DNA of 37,636 nt from Candidatus Avelusimicrobium pecoris (GCA_902761975.1 CACWMG010000007.1:1-37636), one strand, 5' to 3'. Positions 16,519-23,519 are shown, counted from the stretch's first letter. Program-made: numbers and translations. The notes: generated by a model from the sequence alone, not told the origin.

Positions 16519-17246
16519 CATAAAAAAGTTCCCTCGTCATTTGTGGAAGCATCGCACAAATTTTTACATACTTTGCTATATATCGCGTCGCTTGAATCAG
16601 CCCAACATTCTCTTTTATGCTTTGCGGTATTACTAGGTTCCTCTACAATGTTATTGAGAAATTGTTCATAACTAAGCCCATAGTCGTTATCGTCCTCCAA
16701 TAAGACTCCCATCACTCGGTTTTGCCGAACCCCATGCAAACATTTAATTAAGAATTTTTTATTTATGTCCTTGAAATTTTTATCTTCTAGCTGTGTACCT
16801 GAGGGTAAATCTCCCCCTAATTCTTCACAATCAGCCGCATAACGGCCATTAGCCAAATAAAAGACTTCCTGTTCTGTGTTCACATGGTTCACAAGGGCCA
16901 TTAACTCACTGTAGCGCGATTTGACCACCGCCAGCTTATACTGCGGCATCGCCACGGCGGCTAGTATGCCAATGATGAGGACAACAACAAGCAGCTCAAT
17001 GAGCGTAAAACCCTTACGCCCGCTATATCCCGCATTAAAACACTGCGGGATGACGGAGCGGGCGGTAAAGCCACGGGCCGTTGTAAAATTAGTTGTCATC
17101 CCCGAGGGTTGTAATCGGGGATCTTCCACGCACTTATTTAATAAGGAATTTTCCTCTATTTGGCAACGACGTGCGTTGTAGATTCCCGATAAAGACGTTC
17201 GGGAATGACAGCCTTTTTTTATAACTACGCTTTTGTTGGTTTTCAT
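16509..17246 (-). CDS. Type IV pilin-like prepilin 1 with very long leader peptide
   Basis: The 245-residue product carries the type III signal motif of type IV pilins and type II secretion pseudopilins: K78-G79, cleavage, then [18 protein letters not shown] with Glu5, followed by [17 protein letters not shown]. Prepilin peptidase would cut after Gly79. The mature part is ~166 residues with six cysteines near the end (ECWAD, KVCKNLC, LCYW). The start is ATG 17246 with AGGAG 7 nt upstream, and MKTNK parallels MKNNK of prepilin 2. The leader of 79 residues is far longer than the usual 5-25 because three palindromic repeats are translated in frame ([32 protein letters not shown]). An internal ATG at 17099 would shorten it to 30 residues. 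A ~250-nt structured leader RNA precedes it. The 3' end overlaps folC convergently. Confidence 0.88.
   Translation of the reverse strand: MKTNKSVVIKKGCHSRTSLSGIYNARRCQIEENSLLNKCVEDPRLQPSGMTTNFTTARGFTARSVIPQCFNAGYSGRKGFTLIELLVVVLIIGILAAVAMPQYKLAVVKSRYSELMALVNHVNTEQEVFYLANGRYAADCEELGGDLPSGTQLEDKNFKDINKKFLIKCLHGVRQNRVMGVLLEDDNDYGLSYEQFLNNIVEEPSNTAKHKRECWADSSDAIYSKVCKNLCDASTNDEGTFLCYW
17027..17051 (-). repeat. In-frame palindrome R3 in prepilin 1
   Basis: ATCCCGC (17027-17033) and GCGGGAT (17045-17051) form a 7-bp stem around an 11-nt loop. On the coding strand this reads [13 protein letters not shown], just before the prepilin cleavage motif. Prepilin 2 lacks it. Confidence 0.7.
17095..17122 (-). 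repeat. In-frame palindrome R2 in prepilin 1
   Basis: GATCCCCGA ... TCGGGGATGAC on the coding strand, translated as DPRLQPSGM. It is nearly identical to 25807-25835 in prepilin 2 (one difference in the loop: CCCTC versus ACTCTC context). The right arm supplies an internal in-frame ATG (17099). Confidence 0.8.
17181..17209 (-). repeat. In-frame palindrome R1 in prepilin 1
   Basis: On the coding strand TCATTCCCGA ... TCGGGAATC with a T-rich loop, translated as [10 protein letters not shown]. It matches 25863-25891 in prepilin 2 with a few loop differences. The arms TTCCCGA/TCGGGAA are conserved. Confidence 0.8.
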
Positions 17247-17494
17247 ATTTTTCTCCTTTTGGTTTTTGAAACCCAACAAAAACGGCTCTTATACAGAGCC
17301 GGGAAAATTGACCCATGAATAACAGCCGTGGTCTTTTGTACGTGACAAAAAACACTCGGTACAAAACGCACGGTTTGCAATTCCGTTTGTCTTGTACCTT
17401 AAAACGACTGATTTTGGTTTTTCCCGTGCCGCTTTTGCAAGCGGCTCTCCGTAATTGTTACGGTCCCAAAATTTAACAGATTTTCTTTTACTGC
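17247..17494 (-). promoter_or_regulatory. Structured 5' leader RNA of prepilin 1
   Basis: About 248 nt from the predicted start to the ATG. In transcript order: (a) a three-way junction at 17472-17411, closed by ATTTTGG/CCAAAAT, with hairpin CCGTAA-CAA-TTACGG and hairpin GCCGCTT-GCAA-AAGCGGC, then the linker ACGGGAAAAA; (b) hairpin GGTACAA/TTGTACC at 17398-17358 with inner ACGG/CCGT; (c) a terminator whose 3' arm ATAAGAGCCGT followed by TTTTTG can pair either locally with CGGCTCT or distally with ACGGCT-G-TTAT (17329-17319). TTTTCCCG in the terminator loop (17307-17300) is complementary to CGGGAAAA of the junction linker (17426-17419), giving a long-range pairing. The leader of prepilin 2 has the same parts in the same order. 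I do not recognise it as a named riboswitch class. Confidence 0.75.
17282..17329 (-). terminator. Attenuator-like terminator in prepilin 1 leader
   Basis: On the minus strand CGGCTCT-GTATA-AGAGCCG runs into TTTTTG, about 30 nt before the start codon. An alternative longer stem uses ACGGCT-G-TTAT with the same 3' arm. A terminator in this position implies premature termination as a control step. Confidence 0.7.
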
Positions 17495-17500
17495 TCCTCT

Positions 17501-17506
17501 ATTCTA
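17501..17506 (-). promoter_or_regulatory. Promoter of prepilin 1
   Basis: -10 TAGAAT on the minus strand inside AAATTATG-TAGAATAG, a context shared with the prepilin 2 promoter (AAATTATGT-TAGAATAG). No strong -35. Confidence 0.6.
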
Positions 17507-17589
17507 CATAATTTCTTTCTAATTTGTGCAAATAATCGCACGGGTTGGGTAATACGGCGTACTTGCGTTTCTTTCCGCTTTGTATTTAT

Positions 17590-17618
17590 TTGACACGCGC
17601 GTACGAATGTAGTTTAAT
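17590..17618 (+). promoter_or_regulatory. Promoter of the coiled-coil/ddl operon
   Basis: TTGACA (17590-17595), 17-bp spacer, TTTAAT (17613-17618), about 35 nt before the chosen start at 17659. This is one of only two perfect -35 boxes noted in the window. Confidence 0.75.
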
Positions 17619-17658
17619 TAAAATAGAGAGATTTTCACATACTGAGGACAAATTTGCT

Positions 17659-19785
17659 ATGGCGTTAGAAGATGAATTGAACGGGCACAACGATATTGCC
17701 CAATTTTTGGAAAAATTTAAAGAGCAACCCTTTGCTCAACCTGTGCCGCCCAAGACTCCGGCTGCCCCGCAAGAGGCCCCGGCCGTGCGCCCGGCGCAGT
17801 ATGCACGCAGTTTTGAAAAACTGGAACAAAAAATCCACGAACTGGAAGAAAAGTTTGAAGCCTCCTCTACGCAAAATCAGCTCATCTTGTCCGAATTGGC
17901 TCGCACGCGCGAAGTCATGGAACGCCAAAAAGATAAAGACGCGTTTTTGGAACATCTCTCCCGCACGATTGCTACGCTTCGTACCAGTGTGGAAAATCTT
18001 TCCCAGGCGCAACAAACGCAGTCTTTTGCGTTCCGGGAAGCCCCGGTACAACGCAGTTTTGACCCGCTCCCCACGGTGTTTGCCCCGGTGAACACAGATG
18101 CCGGCGCCGTTTATGCGGCCGAGCAAGAAGCCGCCACCTTGCGCCGCGAGCGTGACGAGCAAACCCGCTTGTTTAACAGCTTGCGCCAAAAGGCCTCCCA
18201 ATTAAAGGCCGTTAATAGTGCTTTGGACCGGGAAATTAAAAAAGCCCAGCAAGAAAAACTGGACGCCCTTAAAAAATCGGCAGACCAAGCTAAAGAAATT
18301 TTATCCCTGCGTGACCAACTAAACGCCGCCGAAGAACGCTTTAAAGCGTTTAACTTTGAGGGGCGCATTATTTCCATTAAGCAAGAGTACCAGCAAAAGG
18401 TAACCCGCCTGGAAACGCAACTAAAAGAAATGTCCGACACGTGCATGAAACAAGTGGAGGAAATTGAATCGTTAAAGGCGGAAAATACCAAGTTGCAAGC
18501 GGCCGCCGCGCAGAAAGAATCTTTGCAAGCCCAACTGGCCGATAAAGACGCCCAGCTCCAAACGCTCAAAGATTCTATTGCGGCCTTACAATCCCAACAT
18601 TCGGACCAGCATGCTAAACAGTTAGCCTCTTTCACGGCCCAACTGCGTACCTTGGAAGAACAGCGCGACCGTTTAGCGGTAGAGTTGGAACAATCGCAAA
18701 TTGCACTGGAAACTATCCGCCGCGAAAAAGAACTCTTAGAGAAGAATTTCAAAGAGTTGGTGGTTAAAATTAACGATAATGACGCTGTGATTGGGCAACT
18801 CAAAGAAAAAATTGAGGTGCTTGGGCAACAAAATACATTGCTTACCCAACACAACGAGGAACTTGCCCATACCAATACGGCGCTGACGCAAGACAATAGA
18901 ACGCTCAGCCAAACCAACGTGGTGCTTACCCAGCGTAATGCCGCCCTGGCACAGCATAACACTTCTTTGACCCAACAAACTCGTGAACTGCAAACCCAGC
19001 GCACGGAATTAACGGGGAAAGTGGAACAACTGCAAGCTCAACGCGCCGAACTGACGGACCGGGTGGAAAATTTAAACGCACAGCAAGCCCAATTGGCCCA
19101 GCAAGTGGCCTCTACCCAACAAGCCAACAAAGCGTTGGAACAAACTAATGAACAGTTGGAGCAGACGAATAAAGAATTAGACCAAGCGAATAAAGAGCTG
19201 ACACAAACCAATAAAGACTTAGCGCAAACCAATGAAAAATTGGAACGAACGAACCAAGATTTGTTGGAACAACCCCAAAACGTGCAAACGCCCGTAGTGG
19301 CGGCGCAACAAGAGCCCGAAGAGCTAGTAGCCGCGGCCGAGCACGAAGAAACAGAAGAACTTGTTTCCGTGGCGGCGCAACAAAACCCTGTGGAGGAACT
19401 TGTTTCGGCGGTCCCGCAACAGCCGGCAGAAACAGCACAACCCAGTGCGGCGTTACTAGCGGCCCGCGTGATTGAACGCCATGCCCAACAAGCTGCCCGC
19501 GCAGGGGAACCTGTTGCGGCCTCTTTGCGTCGTCCATCGGCCCCTATCTTGCACAGTTTGCAGCGTCCGCTAACATCTGCTGCGGCGGAGGAAGAATGGG
19601 AAATGGTGTCTGCGCCGGTATTGTCTAACACCGCCAAAACCATTGAAAGCACCGACGATTTGCCCGAAATTAAAGTGGCCGACCCGATCCCGCAAGAGGA
19701 ATTGTATAACGGGGAAGATTTCTTGGAAAAAACGGGCAGTTTTATCGGCCGGATTAAATGGTCTATTTTCCGGGAGAACCGCTAA
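17659..19785 (+). CDS. Large coiled-coil protein of unknown function
   Basis: The 708-residue protein is dominated by coiled coil. A Pro/Ala-rich segment lies at about 28-50, followed by helices at about 53-110, a continuous Q/E/K/L heptad region at about 150-540 and a low-complexity acidic and Ala/Gln/Pro-rich region at about 545-620. Residues ~400-540 contain tandem seven-residue units such as ALTQDNR, TLSQTNV, VLTQRNA, QLEQTNK and ELTQTNK, which point to recent expansion. The C-terminus is a short conserved-looking tail (DFLEKTGSFIGRIKW). No signal peptide or membrane segment is seen. I chose ATG 17659 because it follows TGAGGA and the promoter; the longer frame to 17545 crosses the promoter. 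ddl starts directly after its stop. It may be a cytoskeletal or scaffold protein, which is inference only. Confidence 0.8.
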   Translation: MALEDELNGHNDIAQFLEKFKEQPFAQPVPPKTPAAPQEAPAVRPAQYARSFEKLEQKIHELEEKFEASSTQNQLILSELARTREVMERQKDKDAFLEHLSRTIATLRTSVENLSQAQQTQSFAFREAPVQRSFDPLPTVFAPVNTDAGAVYAAEQEAATLRRERDEQTRLFNSLRQKASQLKAVNSALDREIKKAQQEKLDALKKSADQAKEILSLRDQLNAAEERFKAFNFEGRIISIKQEYQQKVTRLETQLKEMSDTCMKQVEEIESLKAENTKLQAAAAQKESLQAQLADKDAQLQTLKDSIAALQSQHSDQHAKQLASFTAQLRTLEEQRDRLAVELEQSQIALETIRREKELLEKNFKELVVKINDNDAVIGQLKEKIEVLGQQNTLLTQHNEELAHTNTALTQDNRTLSQTNVVLTQRNAALAQHNTSLTQQTRELQTQRTELTGKVEQLQAQRAELTDRVENLNAQQAQLAQQVASTQQANKALEQTNEQLEQTNKELDQANKELTQTNKDLAQTNEKLERTNQDLLEQPQNVQTPVVAAQQEPEELVAAAEHEETEELVSVAAQQNPVEELVSAVPQQPAETAQPSAALLAARVIERHAQQAARAGEPVAASLRRPSAPILHSLQRPLTSAAAEEEWEMVSAPVLSNTAKTIESTDDLPEIKVADPIPQEELYNGEDFLEKTGSFIGRIKWSIFRENR

Positions 19786-20856
19786 ATGAATCCCACCCGT
19801 GTGATTGTTCTTTACGGTGGTAAATCTACCGAGCATGAAGTTTCCGTACACAGCGCACAAACCGTGTGCCGTATCTTAGCGGCGCAACCGGAGAAATACC
19901 AAATTTATCCCGTTTTTATCAGCAAACAAGGCTACTGGTTTTTGCAAAAAACCTGTAGCGAGCAGACCCCGCAAGATGTACCTGTTACCCCCGTATTGCA
20001 ACCGGACGCAGTATTGCGGGCGGTGGACGGCTCTTTTTCTATTATGGCGGATGTTGTTTTCCCGGTGGTGCATGGCACAAATTGTGAAGACGGTACTTTG
20101 CAAGGATTTTTGGAAACACTGCAAATCCCATACGTGGGGTGTGGGGTATTGACCTCGGCCCTGGGGATGGATAAAGAGCTTACCAAACTTTTAGCGCACG
20201 AAGTAGGTATTGCGGTGGTGCCGTATCAAAAAGTGTCGCGCGGGGTAGCGTATGATAAACAAGCCCTTACCCAGTGGGCCCAAGAACGCTTGCCGGTATT
20301 TGTGAAACCGGTGCGGTTGGGGTCCTCGGTGGGGGTAACGCGTGTTACACGCACGGAACAGTTGCAAAGCGCTATAGAAACTGCCTTGCAGTTTGATACA
20401 GATGTCCTCATTGAACAAGGGGTGGACCACGCACGCGAAATTTTCTGCGGTGTGTATGGGGACGGGCAAACCGTTAAAACCTCCGCTTGCGGGGAACTGC
20501 GCACGGTAGCGGGCGAATTTTTTGATTATAATGCCAAATACATTGTGCAAGGCGGGTGCGAAACCCAAGTTCCGGCCTATATCCCGGCCCGCACGGCAGA
20601 ATCTATGCGCCAAGATACCGCCAAATTGTTTACCGCGTTGCAAGGGCGCGGACTAGCGCGGGTGGATTTCTTAATGGATAAAAACGGGCAGTATTATATG
20701 TCCGAAATTAACACCTTGCCCGGCATGAGTGAAACCAGTTTATTCCCGCAGCTTTTTGAAGCCAGTGGGGAAAATTATGCCGAAATTTTAGACCGTTTAA
20801 TTCAAATTGCCAAAGAGGTACACGCTCAAAAAGCGGTGCTTACTACGTCGCGCTGA
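19786..20856 (+). CDS. ddl: D-alanine--D-alanine ligase
   Basis: Ddl makes the D-Ala-D-Ala dipeptide for peptidoglycan precursors with ATP. The 356-residue ATP-grasp protein has the N-terminal LYGGKSTEHEVSVHSA (substrate-binding Glu and Ser), a lid segment with VKPVRLGSSVGVTRV, ARVDFLMDKNGQYYMSEINTLPGM with the magnesium ligands near Glu and Asn, and ETSLFPQL at the end. The start lies directly after the coiled-coil gene stop, with GGGAGAA inside that gene as ribosome-binding site. Two nucleotides after this pair a small membrane protein begins. Confidence 0.95.
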   Translation: MNPTRVIVLYGGKSTEHEVSVHSAQTVCRILAAQPEKYQIYPVFISKQGYWFLQKTCSEQTPQDVPVTPVLQPDAVLRAVDGSFSIMADVVFPVVHGTNCEDGTLQGFLETLQIPYVGCGVLTSALGMDKELTKLLAHEVGIAVVPYQKVSRGVAYDKQALTQWAQERLPVFVKPVRLGSSVGVTRVTRTEQLQSAIETALQFDTDVLIEQGVDHAREIFCGVYGDGQTVKTSACGELRTVAGEFFDYNAKYIVQGGCETQVPAYIPARTAESMRQDTAKLFTALQGRGLARVDFLMDKNGQYYMSEINTLPGMSETSLFPQLFEASGENYAEILDRLIQIAKEVHAQKAVLTTSR

Positions 20857-20857
20857 T

Positions 20858-21289
20858 ATGGGGACACTGATTAAAAACTTTGTGAAATTTCCTTTTTTTG
20901 TGCAATTGGTGTGGCTGCTGTGTGTGATAGGGGCCCTTACCAATGCCGTGCTTTTAGTGCGCGACGTTGCGGACGGGGGCTTATTATTCCGGCTCCACCT
21001 GGCGTATTTTATCTTGTATGCGGCCCAAGTATTTTTTATTTTGGCGCGCGAAAAATGGGTGGCACTACTAATTGTGTTGCAGGGGATTATTGCCCTGTTG
21101 ACCACGGTTGATTTTATTTTTGTGCCCTTACTGCAAGTAGCGGGGCGGATATATTATTGGGTGTTTCGGCCTACAGTGGAACAGCTAAAAGTATATCAAT
21201 ACGTATTTACGTCTGTTGGATTTACCTTGCAAATGGCCAGCGCGGCCTATTTGTGGGGCTGTTTTTACAAGAAGGGGGATAGTAAATAA
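20858..21289 (+). CDS. Small four-helix integral membrane protein
   Basis: The 143-residue protein has four hydrophobic segments, at about residues 14-34 (VQLVWLLCVIGALTNAVLLV), 43-62 (LHLAYFILYAAQVFFILA), 66-92 (VALLIVLQGIIALLTTVDFIF, then LLQVAG) and 114-134. Short charged loops and a C-terminal KKGDSK complete it. The ATG at 20858 lies 1 nt after the ddl stop; the frame extends further upstream inside ddl, but coupling to the ddl stop makes 20858 more plausible. I do not recognise the family. Its position suggests an envelope-associated role. Confidence 0.75.
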   Translation: MGTLIKNFVKFPFFVQLVWLLCVIGALTNAVLLVRDVADGGLLFRLHLAYFILYAAQVFFILAREKWVALLIVLQGIIALLTTVDFIFVPLLQVAGRIYYWVFRPTVEQLKVYQYVFTSVGFTLQMASAAYLWGCFYKKGDSK

Positions 21290-21327
21290 AGAGCTGTTTT
21301 TTACGTTAAAACGGGAAAAGAACTTTT

Positions 21328-21397
21328 AAACTATTTTTGAACCGTATGAAGAATACGGGTAGTTTCGCAAGAAACTTACGAGCAGGTCAAAAAGTTT
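21328..21397 (+). ncRNA. Orphan three-way-junction RNA, like the prepilin leaders
   Basis: AAAC-TA-TTTTTG (21328-21339) closes with CAAAAA-GTTT (21388-21397). Inside are CCGTAT-GAAGA-ATACGG (21342-21358), AGTTTC-GCAA-GAAACT (21361-21376) and an 11-nt linker TACGAGCAGGT. The layout (closing stem, AA, CCGT..ACGG hairpin, 2-3 nt, second hairpin, 9-11 nt linker) matches both prepilin leaders. A strong terminator follows at 21441. No complement of the linker was found downstream and no pilin gene follows. Confidence 0.55.
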
Positions 21398-21440
21398 GTG
21401 ATTCACTAGCACTGCATTAACGGACAATATATAAAGATAG

Positions 21441-21466
21441 CCGGGGCTTTAAATGCCCCGGTTTTT
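21441..21466 (+). terminator. Intrinsic terminator
   Basis: CCGGGGC-TTTAAAT-GCCCCGG followed by TTTTT. It ends the ddl/membrane-protein transcript or the orphan three-way-junction RNA. Confidence 0.88.
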
Positions 21467-21530
21467 GCGTGTTTAATTCACAAATTTAGGGGAACGGCCG
21501 TTGTAAAAATAGAGAGAATCAAACAAACGC

Positions 21531-21559
21531 TTGACAAATTAACAAAAATAGGTTATTAT
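21531..21559 (+). promoter_or_regulatory. Strong sigma-70 promoter of a short transcript
   Basis: TTGACA (21531-21536), exactly 17 bp, TATTAT (21554-21559). The next feature on this strand is a terminator about 60 nt further on, with no gene between. Confidence 0.75.
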
Positions 21560-21565
21560 TTATTT

Positions 21566-21646
21566 AGCTCATTTGAATTAGTGCCAACTAAGTAAAAATG
21601 ATTAGAACTAGAAACGCCCCCGGTGCTTAAAAGTACCGGGGGTTTT
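21566..21646 (+). ncRNA. Candidate small RNA of about 80 nt
   Basis: It runs from the predicted start after TTGACA-17-TATTAT to an intrinsic terminator, CCCCCGGTGC (21617-21626) pairing with GTACCGGGGG (21633-21642, one G-U) and TTTT. It contains an 11-codon frame (21598-21630, MIRTRNAPGA) without a good ribosome-binding site and ending in the terminator loop, so a leader peptide is possible but not favoured. The next gene (cca) is on the other strand and convergent, so this is not a 5' leader. It is not recognised as a known RNA. Confidence 0.6.
21617..21646. terminator. Terminator of the small RNA, probably also of cca
   Basis: 10-bp GC-rich stem with TTTT on the plus strand. It lies 15 nt beyond the cca stop, so it may serve both directions. 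Confidence 0.8.
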
Positions 21647-21660
21647 GCTAGGTAGTAAAT

Positions 21661-22773
21661 CTATTTACCAATAAGAGCCATGGCTTCTTCACGCGTGGAA
21701 ATTTTGCCTTCCCACTGCGCTTTGCGGATTTGCACCAGTAGTTTAGAAATGTTGCGCCCATAGACGCCCGCGGCCTTTAAATCCAGCCCTTTTACCACAC
21801 ACGGTTGCAAGGCCATCGGGGACAAATGGGGGAAGAACGCCCGCAAAATATGTAGCTGAAATTCCGTCAGCGGGCTTAGCGGGCTCATACGTTCTTGCTC
21901 CACTTTCCAGGCCTCTTTAATGGCGTGGGAAACGTCTTTATGCACGTGCAAGCTACGCAAAAAGCCCTCGCCGTTATCGCCCAAGGTGCAGACCAAAAAC
22001 CCGAGTCGCTCGTTGGTACCGTGCACGTTTAAAAGGCCGTCGTGCCAGGTTAAACTGGGCCAGGCAAATTTGAGTAAGTCGTATTGGATGAGATAGTCAA
22101 AAATCGGTTTTAGGTTTTCTTCGCCCAAAATTTTCAAAAACTCTTGGCTAAAGCGCTCGCGCGAAATTAAGAGGGGGGCCTGTTCGCGGTCGGCCTCTAA
22201 GAAAAGCTGTTTGGTAATGGGGGCGGCCCGCCACCCAAACCGCCCGGCAAAACGCACGCCGCGGTACATACGGGTGGGATCGTCAAAAAAACTCTTTTTA
22301 TGCAGGACGCGGATTAGCCCGGCGTCAATATCCTTTTGGGCACCGTACGGGTCCACGCTTTTGCCAAATTCGTCCGGCAGAATGGAAAGTGCCCAGGCGT
22401 TAATAGTAAAATCGCGCCGGAATAAATCCTCTTTTACGTCTTTGGTGAAGGTAACTTCGGGCAAGGCCCCGGGGAAGGCATACGTTTCTTTGCGTAGGCG
22501 TGCCAGGTCCAGGTGTAGCCCGTTATCCAGGTTGACTTTGTAGGTGCCAAATTTGGAAAATTTGCGCTTTACGCCGCCCCACATCTTAATACAAAAATTG
22601 GCTACACTCTCTTGCGTGCCGTCAAAAGTGAGGTCAATATCCACCGTATCGCGCCCTAGGTAAAAATCGCGCACGGCTCCGCCCACTACCCAGGCTTTCA
22701 GGCCCAGCCTTTGGGCGTATGTGCCAATGGAAAGTAACAAATCGTGGTATTTTTCGGGGATGATCTCGCTCAT
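21661..22773 (-). CDS. cca: CCA tRNA nucleotidyltransferase / poly(A) polymerase family
   Basis: The 370-residue protein is a class II nucleotidyltransferase that adds or repairs the CCA end of tRNAs. Catalytic signatures are GGAVRD at 31-36 and the metal-binding DID at 45-47, followed by the neck-domain RRDFTINAWAL and DPTRMYRGVRFAGRF motifs. All three tRNAs in the window allow a test of its need: both tRNA-Arg genes lack an encoded CCA, so an adding enzyme is required. No C-terminal HD phosphatase signature was seen. Poly(A) polymerase activity cannot be excluded by sequence alone. The start overlaps the CpXC gene by 4 nt (ATGA). Confidence 0.92.
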   Translation of the reverse strand: MSEIIPEKYHDLLLSIGTYAQRLGLKAWVVGGAVRDFYLGRDTVDIDLTFDGTQESVANFCIKMWGGVKRKFSKFGTYKVNLDNGLHLDLARLRKETYAFPGALPEVTFTKDVKEDLFRRDFTINAWALSILPDEFGKSVDPYGAQKDIDAGLIRVLHKKSFFDDPTRMYRGVRFAGRFGWRAAPITKQLFLEADREQAPLLISRERFSQEFLKILGEENLKPIFDYLIQYDLLKFAWPSLTWHDGLLNVHGTNERLGFLVCTLGDNGEGFLRSLHVHKDVSHAIKEAWKVEQERMSPLSPLTEFQLHILRAFFPHLSPMALQPCVVKGLDLKAAGVYGRNISKLLVQIRKAQWEGKISTREEAMALIGK

Positions 22774-23405
22774 AGCAAAACCGGGGGTTGGGCGCCGTCC
22801 TCGCTCATTTTATCTTTAAAGTGTAGCAGCAGCGTGGAGTTGAGCCCGCTTTTTAGCACCTTGGCGGCTGCTACGGCATAGTCGTTAGCGGTAGGGCCGT
22901 TGGCAGGTACATAAAGCGGAAAATGGTTTTCGCGCGCGTAGGAGGGTTTTAACCGGGCCACTTCCAACCCTTGCGTGGCCGCACCGGCCGCTATCACTTC
23001 GGACTCGGCCGTCAGCTCGTCCTCGTGGTGTAGCAGGTGTTGCAGTTCGCCCAGGCCAAACACACACAAGGGGGGGTAATTTAAATGCGCGTCTTTTAAA
23101 AGGGAATTTTTAATAATTTGGTAATCATGCTCAATTTTTTCTTTAAGTTCATGCTCGCGCGGTTTGTCTTTGGGGGAAAACACAAACACCAGTAGCTCGG
23201 CCGGGGCGTCAAAATAAATCAGCTCGCCGTCGTGGTGGAAATAGGTGTTACACTCCGGGCAGCGTACTAAATTTAATTCACCGCCCAAAATAGACTCTTT
23301 TAAATCCGGGTTTTCGTCCGCGCGCACCAAGGACCAGTATGTTACGTCAAAGGGTTCGCAATCATTGGGGCAATGGGCGGCGGCTTCGTTTTGTAGTGAT
23401 CTCAT
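22770..23405 (-). CDS. CpXC-domain protein
   Basis: The 211-residue protein has an N-terminal zinc-ribbon-like CpXC domain: C12 and C16 (CPNDC), then GGELNLVRCPEC with C49 and C52, and the aromatic-rich strand YFHHDGELIYFDAP. The C-terminal half (about 95-205) is helical and unassigned. CpXC proteins are widespread but have no established function. The ATG at 23405 has no Shine-Dalgarno; a TAAAAT box ends 6 nt upstream, so the mRNA is probably leaderless. It is the first gene of a two-gene unit with cca (4-nt overlap), which hints at a link to RNA metabolism (weak inference). Confidence 0.85.
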   Translation of the reverse strand: MRSLQNEAAAHCPNDCEPFDVTYWSLVRADENPDLKESILGGELNLVRCPECNTYFHHDGELIYFDAPAELLVFVFSPKDKPREHELKEKIEHDYQIIKNSLLKDAHLNYPPLCVFGLGELQHLLHHEDELTAESEVIAAGAATQGLEVARLKPSYARENHFPLYVPANGPTANDYAVAAAKVLKSGLNSTLLLHFKDKMSEDGAQPPVLL

Positions 23406-23417
23406 GGAAGTATTTTA
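23406..23417 (-). promoter_or_regulatory. -10 box of the CpXC-cca unit
   Basis: TAAAAT (23417-23412) followed by six bases and the ATG at 23405 on the minus strand. No TGC extension and no Shine-Dalgarno. Confidence 0.5.
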
Positions 23418-23439
23418 GTAAAAATGAATTATTTTTTTC

Positions 23440-23471
23440 AAGAGCAACAACGAAATAAGTCAAATTGAGAA
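23440..23471 (-). repeat. Possible truncated copy 4 of the tRNA-associated repeat
   Basis: On the minus strand TTCGTTGTTGC, identical to the left core of copy 1, lies about 20-25 nt after a duplicated tRNA-Arg 3' end. The right half is missing and the sequence runs into A-rich DNA. Only 11-13 bases support it. Confidence 0.4.
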
Positions 23472-23472
23472 G

Positions 23473-23491
23473 AAAAATGCCCCGCATGGGA
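23473..23491 (-). repeat. Duplicated 3' end of tRNA-Arg(TCG)
   Basis: AAAAATGCCCCGCATGGGA is identical over 19 bp to 23632-23650, the last 14 bases of tRNA-Arg(TCG) plus part of its T-run. The copy lies on the far side of palindromic repeat copy 3. Confidence 0.8.
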
Positions 23492-23519
23492 GATAGAAAG
23501 AGCAGGGTTTTTCAAAGAA

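Noticed and set aside
16509..17246. Diversity-generating retroelement or pilin antigenic-variation cassette
   Set aside because: No reverse transcriptase, template repeat or silent pilin copies are visible; only two full prepilin genes with different C-terminal halves are in the window.
17247..17494. c-di-GMP (GEMM) riboswitch upstream of the pilin gene
   Set aside because: GEMM riboswitches often control pilin genes, but the conserved GEMM core (GCAAACC, CGCAAAGCC and the GGUAGC tetraloop receptor context) is not present and the three-way junction layout differs.
17545..17658. N-terminal extension of the coiled-coil protein to 17545
   Set aside because: It would be translated through the TTGACA-17-TTTAAT promoter. 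ATG 17659 has a Shine-Dalgarno and follows the predicted transcription start.
18111..19004. Long Cys/Ser-rich frame opposite the coiled-coil gene
   Set aside because: It is an antisense by-product of the repetitive Q/L/K/E codons; no start signals or family features.
21598..21630. An 11-codon gene (MIRTRNAPGA)
   Set aside because: No convincing ribosome-binding site, the stop lies in the terminator loop, and no downstream gene on that strand could be attenuated. It is kept only as part of the small-RNA candidate.
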